Source: Hirsutella rhossiliensis (lineage: Eukaryota > Ascomycota > Sordariomycetes > Hypocreales > Ophiocordycipitaceae). Taken from it: DNA of 64,000 nt. The stretch lies in the NCBI RefSeq assembly GCF_020360975.1, contig NW_025408677.1:1984001-2048000 (forward strand). The letters run 5' to 3'. Below are positions 11,400 through 24,859 of this stretch, in pieces; positions within the stretch are counted from its first letter, which is position 1, and every line of letters begins with the position of its first letter. Under the pieces are notes generated by a model. That model ran no database searches. It saw nothing but the letters and a program-made list of their open reading frames with translations, and had not been told where the DNA came from. A program made the position numbers and the translations under genes.

Positions 11400-14300
11400 A
11401 TCCCTACGAACGAAATAATACTAAATTTATATAAAATAGGTAGATAGAAAGAATATAAATTTACTAAACTTAAGGGAAATTTAAATTATACCTTATAGAC
11501 TATAAGGATAGAAGCTATCCTTATAAAAGAAAAGCTTATTACTGCTCTAGAGTAAGTAGATTATATATAGACTATAGAGGCTTTATCTATAATATTCCTT
11601 TAAGTCGAAGATAGTCCCTTAATATAAATTCGGTATCTAAAAAATGCTAAAGAAGCGTAGGATAAGCTTAAAAAGCTATATAATCCGTCGAACTTTTCGT
11701 CGAATTATCTGCTTATTAAGTAGCTCTTTAATCTTAGTCCCTTAGACTCTAATTTAGAGAAATACCTTTATAAGGTAAAGGAAATTTATAGGGATTTAAA
11801 ATCCTATAATATAGAAATTCCGGAAGTTATTCTTATAGCATAGATTCTTAATTGCCTTAATAAGGAATTTAGAAGCTATATTATAAATATTACGTAGAGC
11901 CTTACGTATAATTCTATAGCGTTTACCCTCGAATCCCTAATAGCTAGTCTTTTAGACGAAGCTAAAAGAATAGAGGATATAAATATATCTTCGGAGAAAG
12001 CCTTCTTAATACGAAGGAAGCCTTAGAAATCCTATAAAAATTCTATAGATACTCCTTATTATAAGGAATATAAAAAACCAGGGCATTTTATAGTAAATTA
12101 CTATAAATTATACCCGAATAAGGCTCCTACTTATTAGGTTTTAAATAAAGGAAAAAAGGACGATAAGACTTAAATTTCTAAGAAGAGAAAATCTTCCTCT
12201 TCTTCTCCTTCTTCTTCTAAGAAGAAATCCCCTTTTAGTAGTATTTCTACTACTAATAAAAGAAGGAAGGCTCGAATTATAGAGCTAGAGTCCGATTTAG
12301 ACGATAGTAATAAGGTCTTAAATATAGCTTCGTAAGAAAATACAGACTTAGATATCGACCTTATAGACCTTTCTAGGGCTCCGACCCCTATATAAACGTC
12401 TAAGGATTTAGAGGTAATTTTAACCTCTATAAATACCCTTATAGTAGAAGCTAATAAAGACTCTCTTTTAGGACCTCTAGAAGCCTTAATTCCTAGAATA
12501 AAGGAATTAGTTTTAAAGGTAAGAGAAGGAGGATTTCCTAGTTATAAGAATAAAAGGATCTTTAATTTTATTTATAATACCGGAGCTACTAAGTATATAG
12601 TATCGAATAAAAATTTCCTTATTAACTATAAAAAAATTAAGTCTAAAGTTTACTAGGGAAAAGCTTCCTTTATATTAGTAAAAGGAAAGGGGGACTTAGT
12701 ATTTAAGTTCCTATATAATAGTAAAAGGTATATCTTTCGAGACTGCTTTTATATACCTAAATTAGGGGTAAATATACTATCTTAATCTTATTTTAATAAT
12801 ACCTATGCCTTAATAGAAGGAAATAAAGTCCTTTTATTAGATAATAAGGCTAAGGTCCTTACTAAAGGATTTCTTAGAAATAAATTATATTATATTTTTA
12901 TAGAACCTTTATTAAAAAGCTAATTAATCCTTATTACGTCTTTAAAGGTAAAGGATATAGATTTTTATACTTAGTACTTACGCTTAGGGTATATAAATAG
13001 TAGGGCTATTTTAGAAATATTAAAAAGATATAATAAGGATATAAAAATACCTTTAAAAGAGGAAAATAAAATAAGATAATACGAAATATATATTAGAGCT
13101 AAAGCAACGAATAAGGTTAATAAATAACCTTTATATAAGTCTTATACCTATTTAGAAAAAATAGTATTAGATATTTAGGGGCTAATTAAAGTACTTACTT
13201 ATAATAAATATTACTATTATATCTCTTTCCTAGACGTAGGAACCTAATATCTAGAAATATACCTTCTTCGAAAAAAGGGGGAAGCTCTAGATAGGTTCCT
13301 AGAATTTAAAAATAGGGTAGAAAATAACCCTAAAAATACTAGGATTAGAGAAGCATTTTCTAATAATACTAAAGAATTTATATATAAAATAAAGCTCTAT
13401 TATAAAAAAGAAGGAATTACCTTTAATTCTAGTCCTCCTAGGACGCTAGAATCTAACGGTAGAATAGAAAGAATAAATCGTACTATATTAGAAAAAGTAT
13501 AAGCTCTTTTATTTACTACTAAGCTTCCTAAATATTTATAAGGAGAAGCTATTTTAATAGCTACTTATTTATATAATAGATTACCGTATTCTACGATAGG
13601 ATTTAAAAGTCCTATAAAAAAGAGGGATAAGATAATACTACCCTTTAAGACCTTAAATAAAATTAAGACCTTTGGAAGCCTTATATATTATAAGAATAAA
13701 GACCTTAAAGATAAGCTAGATAATAAAGCTTTTAAGGGAATAATAGTAGGCTATTTAGAAAATATATATAAAATCTAGGATTTTACTAAGAGAAAGATTA
13801 CTATCTTTAGAGATATTACTATACTAGAAAATAAATTTATAAAAAATCTAGAAATTTCTAGTAGTAATAATACCTTTAATTTTAATTTTATTCTAAATAA
13901 AGATAAGCTAGAAAGCTATATCCTTATAGAGGAAGCTACTAAAGAACCTAGAGATAAAAGTCCCTCGCCCTCTATAAAAGAAGAGTCTTTAAATAACGAT
14001 CCTATTCCTACTACTAGTAAAATAGTAGTAGAATTACCTAAGAAGCTAGAAGGGTTCGATTTTAACTATATTAAATACCTTAACGTTAATTTATTTCTAA
14101 ACTACGATTTTATAGAGTTAATTCTAGCTAGTATAGAAAATTAGGATCTAAAAGTTTTAAAGACCTATAAATAGGCAATAAATAGCCCTAAAGTAGTATT
14201 TTAGAAAAAGGTTATAATTAAGGAAATTATCTAGCTAATTAAATATAAATCTTAGGAATTTTCCTACCTCCTTAAGGATAGGGAGGCTATAGGAGGCCGC

Positions 14301-15820
14301 TAGGTCTATACTATTAAGAAGGATAGTTAAAATAATATAATAAAATATAAAGCCCGTTTCGTAATATAGGGATTTAAGTAGATCTATAGCTTAGATTTCC
14401 TAGATACCTTCTCGACTATAGCTAGACCTAAATCTATTAGAATTCTACTTATTTTAGCTATTATCTATAAATTTAAAGCTTTATAAATAGATATAATAAG
14501 TCCCTTTATATATACCGATATAGATAGCGAAGTATATATCGATCTTCCTATAGGCTACGAAGAATACGCTCTTAAAGAATATTATTTAAAATATAGATTA
14601 GCTTATAGAGCTAAAGGAATTAAATTAACTAAATTTATAGACCTATATAAAACCGGTTAAATTAAAGCAAAGCTAAAGAAAGCATTATATAGCCTAAAAT
14701 AAAGTCCTAAGCTCTAGTATAATTATTTAAAAATTATATTAAATAATCTCGGATTTCTTCCTCTTTTAATAGATAAAGGAGTATTTATAAATAAGGACTA
14801 TAGTATAGCCTTAGTAATTTACGTCGACGACTTTCTTATAGTAGGGCCCTCTAAATCTATAATAAAAGAAAGATTATTTAAAGAATTATCTAAATTCCTA
14901 GATTTTACTATCTTAGGAGATATAAAAGACTTCTTAGGTCTAAATATTATAATAAACCGAGAAAATAAAGAGCTATATATATCCTAAGAAAATTATACCT
15001 TAAATAGATTAAATAAATTTAATAAAGAAGGTTTAGGAACTTCGAATTTACCCGCTATAGTAGGCTTTAAGCTTATAAAAGCAAAGGAATTACCTTCTAA
15101 GGAAGATATATTATAATTTTAAAAAGAAATAGGATCTCTATTATACTTAGCCTTATTTACTAGGCTAGATATCTTATATTCTATAATTTCCTATGCTAGA
15201 TTCGCGGCTAAGCCCGACTAAACGGATTTTAAGGCTTTAAATATAATTTAGAAATATTTAAATAAATTCCCTAGCCTAAAGATTAAATACAATTATAATA
15301 TCCCTTTTACCTATCTATATATAAAGGGTTTTACCGACTCTAGCTAGGCGTTAGATTTAACGGACGGAAAGTCCTTTTCTAGTTACTATTTTTATATATA
15401 TAATAATATAATAAGCTAGGCTTACTCTAAGTAGAAAGCCGTTGCCCTTTCTACCTATAAAGTAAAGTATATTAGCCTTATAGAGGTAAATAAAGAAGCT
15501 ATTTATTTAAATATACTTTTTAAAAATATTACTAAGGATCTATCTATTAAGATTCCTAATACTATACCTCCTATTTTAACGGATAATACTACTACTATTA
15601 AATTAATAGAAAATCTAGAATTTTATAAAAGGTCTAAGTATATAAGATTAGCTTATTACTATACTAAAACTAGTATAAGAAAAGGGGAAATTAGAGTTTT
15701 TTATATTAAATTAAAAGATAATATAGCTAATATTTTTATAAATAAATTAAGACCTAGATTACTTTATAAATTTAGAGACGGTCTATCCTTAATATAAGTT
15801 CCTAAGTAATTAAAAGGGGT
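11400..15820 (+). pseudogene. copia gag-pol polyprotein, RIP-inactivated
   Basis: One frame is legible through numerous TAG/TAA stops. Gag (about 11430-12150) ends with a zinc knuckle at 12060-12101 that reads C-K-E-C-K-K-P-G-H-F-I-V-N-C when TAT/TAC are restored to Cys; KKPGH is intact in the DNA. The protease motif is near 12572 (T-G-A-T-K), with the preceding Asp codon now AAT. The integrase core is about 13130-13620. RT is about 14200-14960, with IYVDDFLIVG at about 14818-14847 fully preserved. RNase H is about 15300-15790, with KAVALSTY near 15438. The order is that of Pseudoviridae-type elements. No functional protein can be made. Confidence 0.9.
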
Positions 15821-16167
15821 TTTTAGATATTTCTTATACTTTCTATATCTTTCCCTTACTAGGTTTTTCCTTTTAGGTTTCCTAGAGAAATATTTACTAG
15901 GTTTTTATCTATTAAGATTTTCCTAGTAATAATAGGTTTTACCTTATATAAGGTTATCCTATAAATAATTATTATAACTATAGATTTTTCCTACTATAGG
16001 TTTTCTATTAGTATATACCTAAGGATTTTTTTTCCTAAGAAAGAATAGGTTTTTATATATCCTATTACGGTATAAAAGTAGTTTTCCTAAATTAGGGTTT
16101 TACCCTATATATATACTACTATAAATAAATTAGTAAAGAGTATATAAATCTACTTTTTAAGGGAGGC

Positions 16168-16735
16168 TATAAGGAACGGTATTCCTATTATAAATAAAGT
16201 AGCTATAATATACTCTCCTAATTATATAAGCTAATAAGTAGTATATTAATTATAGATAAAATCCTATATTATAGAGTAAGAATCGCTTATTATTTTACAT
16301 ATTAATATATATTAAACGGGTTGCCGGTTATCGTATAATCGGGAATTAAAGAAATAGAGCTAGCTTAGAATACTAGCTAAGACCTCTTAAAAATACTAGC
16401 ACGACCAACCTCCTTTAAACACGAATATTAGTAAAACTAAGACACTTCTTAATACACTTAAGGTATTACTAAATTCCTTAGTCTTAAGGCTATATAGTAG
16501 CTTAAATCTAGTCCTAAAAGGTTCTTCTATTTAGCTATAATTATTTATATAAGATAGTATATCCGCTAGTAGATAGATAGAGAATTATTAACTTTAATAC
16601 TTCTTCTATATACTAATATATTACTAATAAATTCTATTGAAAATCCTACCTTATACTCCTTCTTCCCCTCTATTATATAATCTTATATAATTCCTTAATT
16701 TCCTAAAATTCCGCTTTTACTTATATACCTTAAGA
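16168..16735 (+). repeat. copia A 3' LTR
   Basis: It follows the polypurine tract AAGGGAGG, starts TATAAGGAACGG, ends CTTAAGA, and is followed by TSD TTATA. Confidence 0.93.
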
Positions 16736-16740
16736 TTATA

Positions 16741-16841
16741 ACGCCTTTAAGTATACTTAAAAGTAAGTTAAAAGGGGAGTACTAGGGGTCTTATCCCTTT
16801 AACGGGCTAATATCTATAAGGGTACGATCTTACTTATTAAA
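16741..16841 (-). repeat. X 3' LTR, proximal segment
   Basis: This is the remaining about 100 bp of the X LTR split by copia A, ending CTTATTAAA like the other two copies (CCTATTAAA at 36400 and 62021). Confidence 0.9.
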
Positions 16842-19600
16842 CTCCTCCTTAGTAACTTTCTAACCTAAGATACTAATAGAAAGGGCGCGATAATAATAGG
16901 TAAGGCTCTCTTCCTAAGTATATAAGTAAGTAAATAAACCGTTAATAGAACTTTTCTCCTTTACTATAATCCTTTCCCTTTACGTTATTTATTCCTTCCT
17001 TTACCTACGAGCTACTTATTTAGCTCTTTCTTATCTTTACTTATATACTTCCTTTTTTATATAATTATCTACTACCCCTTATATATACTCTTAAGTATTC
17101 GCGCTTATTATTCTTAAAAGCGTTAAGGAAATAAAGTAGTTAGTATCTTTACTAGTCTATAGCTTTAAGTATAGCTAGATTAAATAAGCTATAGAGTTTT
17201 ATAGACTAGTTATTATTACGTTATTAATAGTCTTATATAAATATATAAAATTATAGTTATTAATATCTTAGTAGTAGTTTTAATATATTCTTAGGTTTTT
17301 AACTCTTTTAACCTAGGAGGGTTTAAAGCCTAGTATAAACCTTATAGGGACTATAGCTAAAGAGGCTATTACTATACTTTATTTTTAAGGAGTAATAGGA
17401 TATACTATAGGTATTACTAAAGTCTTTAGCCTTAAGGTAATTAACTAAGCGCCTAGTAATTTCGGAGTCTTAGGGCGAGTTAGTAGCCGCGCTATCTACC
17501 TTTCTTTCTTACTAGCTTCTTATTAAGCTATTAGCGGGGGTATAGTTATAAGTCTTTTACTCCTCTATACGTTTAAAGGGGTCGTTAATAGCGGGCGAGG
17601 AGTAGGCCTAATTAGCTATATATCTAAGGGGGAAAATAAAGGCATTATTTCTATATAAATAAAAGGACTAGTAAGGGCGCTTAGCTCTCTCTTTTATAGA
17701 TTCTAAGGTAAGGATCCTATCTTAAGGTTACTTAGGGAAAGGCTACTTAGTTTAAATAAGGAGCTTAATTTAGTTAATACTTAAGGTAATAAAGGTCTAG
17801 GCTTATTCTTAATTCTTATTAGCGCGATTAAATAGTTAAGGGTCTTTTTAAAGAGGAGTTTCGTAAAGAAACCGTATATAGCTTAAGCGATTAAGTTAGG
17901 TTACTTTATAAGGGTAGCTAGTATAGTTAGCTTTTTTCTCGCTCTCCTTACTATATAAGCTAGTTCTATATCTCTTTAAAGTAATAGTTCTTATTTACTA
18001 GGCCTATCTTAAAAGTTAACTACTTTTAAGACTTCTTAGAGGTCTTATTCTTTTTAATCTCTTAGAATAATATAGTTATATTAGTAAATCCGTTTATACC
18101 TAAGAATCCTTATAGGAAAGACTCTATTAAAAGTTATTAAACCTTAATTAAATAGTATCCTTTATAGTCGTTTAACCTTACTATTAAACTACTAGGAAAC
18201 TCCGCTACCTTATAATATCGCTTATATATAATTAAGTTTATTTACCGCGATAGCTTAGATTTTATATATTAGCTTATTAATATAGCTTTTTATACTTATC
18301 CTCTTATTTAGCTTAAAGAAATACTAATCTTAGTATAAGATTTTATTTATTTATAAGGCTTCTTATATTACCTTATACCTTTACTTTAAAATTACTTTAA
18401 CCTTTAAGTATCGCTACTTAATTATCTTATAGTATAGCCTAACTATACCTTTAACTTAGTATTAGATTATTATTAAGGCTAAGTAGCTATATTCCTACCT
18501 TTCTTATTAAGCGGTATAAGAGACTAGCGTATAGGTAAAGTTATAAGGAACTTAGAGGATATAAAGAAACTATTACTATACTTATAAGAACGTATAAAGT
18601 TTAGCGTGCTATCCCTCTTTCTAAGTATTAAAAATAACTAAGTTTCCTTCCTTATAGTCTTAAAGGAACGCTTCTTAGTAAAGTCCCCTTTTATTTAGTC
18701 TTACTAAAAAGTTAATAACTTTAGTTATATACCTTTATTTATATATAAAGCGACTAAGGTTAAAAGTAGGAGCGGTAAACTTAATTAAATACTCCTTATT
18801 ATTTAAGTATTCGTAGTACTTTATATATCTATCTTTTATATCTTTAATAGGTTCCCTTTAATAGTTAGTATAAACCGATAGTAGGTAAGGTAAGAAGTAT
18901 ATTATATTCTTAATACCTTTTATTAAGATCTTAATTATTACGCTAAGGCTAAAGCTTATAGCTTATTATTTATTAATAGCTTTATAAAGAAAGTTATATA
19001 CGTCGACGATATACTCTTCTTAGCGGGCCTTATTCTTAGTAAATCCGTTTATCTTTTTAACGCCCTTATATATTATTTAAGCATCTTTAAAGGTAATATC
19101 TTATTATTTAATAGGGCCTATTAGTATTAAGTACTAATAATCTCTATAAATATACTAAGGAGGTTACTTTTACTTATAAACGTCTCGTTAGTCTTAGTCT
19201 ATAAACTTTTCCTTATCTTTAGTATAAAAGCGCCCTTTACTACTTTTTACTTTAACTTTACTATAGTAAGTAAGTAAAATAAAGCTCCTACTCTTAAATA
19301 GTAGTATATTAAAGAAGATAGCGGTATTCTTAGGGAGGTCTATAGCTAGGCTTAGGATACTATTTTAGTTCGCCGCTATATCTTAGGAAAGGGTAGAGTA
19401 AGTAAAAGAAAAGGAGAAGATAAGATTAAATAGTTAAGGTAAATAGTTTTAAGTTATAACGCTAAGAGGCTAAGAGGGTATTATATATATATATAAGAGT
19501 TATATTAGTAAAGGGGATCGTTATAAGTAGGGAAGCGTATAAAGTATATATATATATATATATATAAAAGGAAGAAGAAGGAAGGAAGAAGGAAGGTATA
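16842..19600 (-). other. 3' internal region of X, unassigned
   Basis: No known domain was recognised. Protein-like minus-strand frames with only RIP-type stops can be read in places, for example about 17750-17060, but neighbouring frames look equally plausible. A long TA-repeat tract lies at about 19546-19566, and a GGAAGAAGGAAGG purine run follows. It could be an extra ORF of X or a further old insertion. Confidence 0.35.
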
Positions 19601-19869
19601 GTAAAAGGAATAAATAGTTATTAAAGCGCGCGGTTATTAGTTACTTTAGCTAGCCTTTATAGCGGTAAGGTTTTAGGTATATTTAAGGGTTATACTTAAA
19701 TAGCTTCTTTTACTAGTTATTAACTAAGGAGCTATTTAATCTCTACCTTTTTCTTTTCTTCTTTACTCTTTTTATTCCTTTTTTTTCTCTTCTCTCTTCT
19801 ATTTTTTTTATTTTCTTTAAACTACTACCTCTTATCTTCTCTTTTTATAACTACCTCTTCTTCCTTATT

Positions 19870-21057
19870 ATATCTTATAAGACCGCTAAACTTAAAACTA
19901 AAGAGCTATTAAATATCGTTAACCTCTTTTTAACTACTTTTCTATAACCTTTCCTTATTACTACTACTTTTCTTACTTAGAATTATCGTACTAAGGTCTT
20001 TCCTCTTTATATAAAGTACTTTTAAGTAACGACTATCTAACTTATTTAATCTCGCTTAGCTTATTTTAACCGTCTTTTTCTATAGATCTATAGTTACTTT
20101 AAGACCTAGGTCTATAATAGAAATAATATCGGTTATTAAGGGTTTTTAATTTATATAGAAATTGCCTTTTAGTTATAGGTTCTATTAAAAGCTCTTAATA
20201 TTATTAAGATTAAAGTATATAGTCGCTCTCTTTTCTCTTACTTTCTTAAGAGCACGCTAGGTCGGTATAATTAAATTATCTTTTATACCCTTTATTATAA
20301 ACGTCGGCTAGTAACCTATATCCCTATAAAAATCGCTTATCTATATAAATACTTCTTTTCTTAGCTTAGTTTAAGGCGGTAAGAATACTCTTAAGTAGTC
20401 CTAATTACTTTATATAAAACTTATAATCCTTACTTTTATTAAAGGTATATTTAAACTTATTAAATAACTATAACTTTTACTTATAAGTATATTATATTTC
20501 CTTTTTATAAGTATATCTCTTTTTTAGGTACTATTAGCGGCTCTTACGCTAATAATATCTAGGATTTAACTAAAGCGCTTATTTATAAATAGCAGTACTT
20601 CCTTAGATATTATAGGGCTACTTATAACTTTAATAGATTCGCTAACTATATATATAGTTATAATTTCTATACTAACCTTAAGACTAATAAATTTTATAAT
20701 AAGTATATTAATAATAAGACTGCTTTTTATCTTCTTTATAATATCTTTAATTCTTTTAGTCTTACTAAAGATTTAAAGGAAAGGAAGGAAATTAACCTTA
20801 TACTTATTTTACCTAAAAAGAGATTATATAGGTTTAATAAGCTCTCTCTTAAGTAATAATTAAATAGTCTTTAAGTTTACTTTATAGTAGTTTATAGTAA
20901 GTTTACTAAGAGTAAGTAGCTTTATTTAGTCGCTATCTTTAATAGTAAAAGTTTTTCTCTTAAGGTTATATACGTTTAATTTAATAAGTTAAAAATATAT
21001 TAAAACTTATCTTATAAGCGCGTTTATTCTCGCTATAATAGGTCTCCCTCTCTATAA
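19870..21057 (+). pseudogene. antisense ORF in gypsy X, unknown protein
   Basis: On the strand opposite to X pol, a frame of about 390 codons runs from ATATCTTATAAG (ATG before RIP) with interruptions almost only at TAA/TAG explainable as CAA, CAG or TGG. Legible stretches include KTAKLKTKELLNIVN at the start, a Tyr/Phe-rich middle (FANYIYSYNFYTNLKTNKFY near 20640), and KDLKERKEINLILI near 20770. It lies between the end of X integrase (about 21.5 kb) and the X 3' LTR. I do not recognise a family, and no zinc knuckle or catalytic motif is seen. The last 70 codons are less certain. Confidence 0.5.
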
Positions 21058-21399
21058 TAAAGAATAAACGTCCTTATCTATAAAGTAAAAAATCCTATTT
21101 TAAAGGAGGTAGGTATTAAGAATATTTATTTTCTTACTTTATTATTTAATTATATCTTTATTTATCTTCTTTAAGGTAGTAAAAGGTAGGTTATTATTAA
21201 GGAAGGGTAGGAAATATTATCTTTATTTACTTAGGGAGCTTTAAGTAAAAATTTTAAAATAATAAAATAATAGGTAAAGCGCTTATAAATATCTTAGCTA
21301 CTATAGTTATCCTTTAATTAAATAGTTAAATAGTGCCTTAGTTATTAATTAGGTTTTAATATACTTTTTATAATAGTTATAGATTTTTATCTTTACCGC

Positions 21400-24300
21400 T
21401 TTTTCCTCCTTAGCTCCTTTTTACCTCCTTTTTTTCTTATTAAATTAGCGTTTTTAAGGCTCTTATATAAAGAACCTTTTTTACTCTACTAAGTTATAGT
21501 AGCTAAACCTTAATTATATACCTTAGGCCTTTCTTAGGTATCTATAATTACTCTTTTTCCTTTTCCTAGCTTTAATCTTTCTAAGGTTTATTAAAGAGTC
21601 GTTATAACTATAGTACTATTTAATCTAAGGCTTCTCTACTTAATAGGAGTAGTAAATTATTTACTTTATCTATTATTTCTTCCTTCCTCTTCTTATTAAG
21701 AGTAATCTTATCTTAAAGTAATTAATTATCCTTAGTAAAGTACTATTAACCTTTCTTATCCTTTTTAAACTTCTTTAAATACTCTCTTAAGATTATCTTA
21801 TTAAGTATAATTCTATTTAAAGTCTTAATCTTATATACCCTAGACTACTCTAAGCGCGATACTACTTAAAAGGGACCGTTTTACCTTATCTAATACTTAG
21901 CTTACCTCTTTAAATTATTTAATCGTCTTACGTTAAATAGTAAGATAAGGTCTCTAGGTTATAAGCTTTCTTTTCTTATTATATACTTATTAGCTTTATC
22001 TGTCCTTTTTATTAATCGATTTTAATATCTTATTACTCTTTTCTTAGCTTCTTTTATATCTTTTTCTTTCCTTTTTAAAACTTATACTTATACTTTAAAT
22101 AATTCTTCTCTTATCTTTACTTTATCTTAGTTAATTAGTTACTAAGTTAGGTATTTTACTTTAAGAGGTAGTACTAGTTCTTATCTATATAGTAGGTAGA
22201 AAGCTAATATTTTATATAACTCTTTAACTATTATTTAGTCTATAAGGATTACTTAGTTAAGGTATTTAATCTACTTACCCTTTTTCTCTGCTATTTTTAT
22301 AAGTACTATTATTAACTTTTAGTACCCTTATTCTACTACTATATTTACTTTTAAATTATATACTAAAGTTTAAATAACTTTAACGCTTATATCTTCTAAG
22401 ATATACTTAAAGTCTTTCTTTATTTTAGGCCCTTTATTAATTATAGCGTATAGTATTATACTATACTTATAAATAATAAAGAGTATAAATTTAGTTATAG
22501 CTCTTATAGTAATTTCTTTAACTAAGGTTACTTCTACCTATTTAGTAAGGTCGTCTTATACTTTTATAAGGTATAAATACCTATAATTAAATAGTATATA
22601 CTAGCTATTAAAGTAAATCTTACTTATAAGGTAGCTAGGCGTAGTTATAGTTATAACTTCCTAAGGTCTCTTAGTTATAAAGTATTAGTATTCTTTATAA
22701 GAAGAGATTACGCTATAAATATTATTTTAAAGGCTAGCCTATTAATACTTATTCTTTATAAATATATATATAACTTAATATCCTTTATATCCTATTTACT
22801 TATAATACTTTACGATAATCCTTTCCTATTCTTTTAGGTCGTCTATAACTAATATAGGTCCCCTTTCTTTTTTTTTAAGGAGTCGCTAAAGCTTTTAATC
22901 TTTAACATAGAAATTTAAACTCTTTAAATATAGCTTCCTATAGTCTTATTTTAAAAGGCCTTCTAGCTATTTTAACGTTTAAAAGAAGTCTATAATTATC
23001 CTTAATTCCTTTAAGTAGTCCCTTTATAGCTTAGTCCCTTATACTACGTTTAAGTAAAAGTCTATAAATTCTTTAATATCGCTTTCTATTTCCCTATTTA
23101 ATATATTAAAAGGTCCTTTAAGCTTTCTTAAGAGTCTATTAGCTATACTATTCTTCTTACCTTTAATATATTATATAGTAAAGTTAAAGAAGAAAATATA
23201 GCTTATTTAGCGAGTTACTATAGCTTTAAGAACGTTCTTAAGGGCACCTTTTAGTTAATCGACTAAGACCTATACGTTAGTTTCTAGGATAAAATATACG
23301 CTATATAGGTATATTCTTAGTCTTTTAAGTATACTTAATATAGCCTTATACTCCCTTTTTATTATATTATATTTAGTTTCTATTAATAACTACGTTTTAC
23401 TTTCGAACTTTATAGGGCGCTTCTTTCTATTAACGATTTATATTAAGATTGCCCCCTAGCTAAGTAAACTAGTATTATATATTAGAATAATATCTCCTCG
23501 TCCTAGGCTAATATTAAGGGATATTAAAAATACTAGATTAGTAAGAGCTTCCTTAAAGGCAGCTATCGCTTTTACTTATTTATCTCTTTATTTCTAATAA
23601 ACTTCTTTCTTTAATAAGTTTATAAGGGGTTTTACTAAGATAGTAAACTATTTAATCTAGATTCGATAGTATCTTATAATACTAAGGAAAGCTTTAATAT
23701 ACCTTATATTAAGGTATCTTATTTATTCCTTAATTTTAATAACTTTAGCTTTTATAAGGTACCTTTTATTTATTCTATAAATATAACTAATAGCTTTAGT
23801 TACTTACTAATAGAATTTTAATTTAGCCCTTATAATTATATAACTAAAGAGTTTAATATTAAATAAGACTTTATTAAGGTTAATAAGGTATTTAAAGATA
23901 AATCTCCTTACTCTTAGCGCTACCTCTTTATTATTATATATTATATTAGGCCCCTTAATACTTATATTATTAAGGAAATTCCTATAAATATTTAGTATAA
24001 GGTTTTATAGGATTCTTTATATTATCCTTATAAATTAGCTAACTAAGTTTATAGCCTCTTAAGGGAGTATATATATATATATAAGGCTAATAAGTATCGC
24101 GAATATCGTTAAGTTATAGCTTTTAATATTAAAAGGGATCTAATTATAGCCTAAAAAAAGGTTTAAGAGGGAACGGATCTTATATATCGAGAAGTAATTA
24201 CTAAACTTATCTATATTTAGCGGTAGGTTTATATCTCTTATTATAACTATATTTATATATATAGCGGAATTAATTAAGCGTAGTCTTTTATCTTTCTTTA

Positions 24301-24560
24301 CTACTAAGAAAAAAGGGTTCTTATAGGGCCTATACCCTTTTTTAAGGACTCTTATTTCTAGTTTAATTTTAAGGATATCGATAACTTTCTACTTTATTAC
24401 TTTTAGGATTAAGATTAAGGCTACTTACTATACCTTATATTTTATTATCTTAATAACTTATAAGAGGGCTATAGCTAGGTCGACTTTACCTCTTTTTATA
24501 AAGTCCTAGGATAACGCTACTTCCTTATTAAATAAAATACTATTAAAGATTTAGATTTTT
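21400..24560 (-). pseudogene. gypsy X pol: RT, RNase H, integrase (RIPed)
   Basis: Reading leftwards: reverse transcriptase at about 24330-23700 (KNPFFLVVKKDKRLRLINSA near 24310, then VNLPPNVDEFSNYF and SLLNLF-GYNQIP), the typical fungal gypsy RT core; then RNase H; then integrase core at about 22570-22420 (DDLTKWVEV, AITKF, NKGPK when TAG is read as Trp); then a C-terminal GDLVLL-like and NGPFQVVSRLE segment near 21900. Stops are almost all TAG/TAA of RIP type. LINE A separates this block from the gag side of X at 31971. Confidence 0.85.
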
Positions 24561-24592
24561 ACTTTTATAAGAAAGCCCTTAAATTATTTATA

Positions 24593-24605
24593 AATTACTT
24601 TAAGT
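24593..24605 (+). repeat. TSD of LINE A, left copy
   Basis: AATTACTTTAAGT is repeated exactly at 31958-31970, bracketing LINE A. The 13-bp length fits target-primed reverse transcription. Confidence 0.9.
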
Positions 24606-24859
24606 TAGCTTAAAAAAACTTCTCGCGAAACCGATATACGCCTATAGCGGGTACGCATCGCGACTAAAATACTAACTAATACTAGGAATTAATTTAGTAG
24701 TATTAATTACCCTTAGTAACGATGCTACGCTAAGGCCGAGGGGTAGGTAGACGTAGTAGCGGCCCTTAACGCACCGGGCTCGATTAGAGCGCGTAGCGCG
24801 AAGAGACGCTACCCGAATTTATATACCCTAATAGAGCGAGTTAATAAACCTAAAGCAGC

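Larger units (their letters stand above)
10683..16735 (+). mobile_element. Ty1/copia element A, complete, RIPed
   Basis: This 6.05-kb copia element has two LTRs of 567 and 568 bp, TSD TTATA, a primer-binding-like GGTTATAAGCC after the left LTR and a purine tract AAGGGAGG before the right LTR. The internal order gag, protease, integrase, RT, RNase H is diagnostic of copia. It is inserted in the 3' LTR of X, so it is younger than X, yet it is fully RIPed. Confidence 0.95.

Noticed and set aside
19546..19566. TA-repeat tract as a regulatory or structural element
   Set aside because: TA runs are the expected end product of RIP on CA/TG repeats. Nothing else marks the site.
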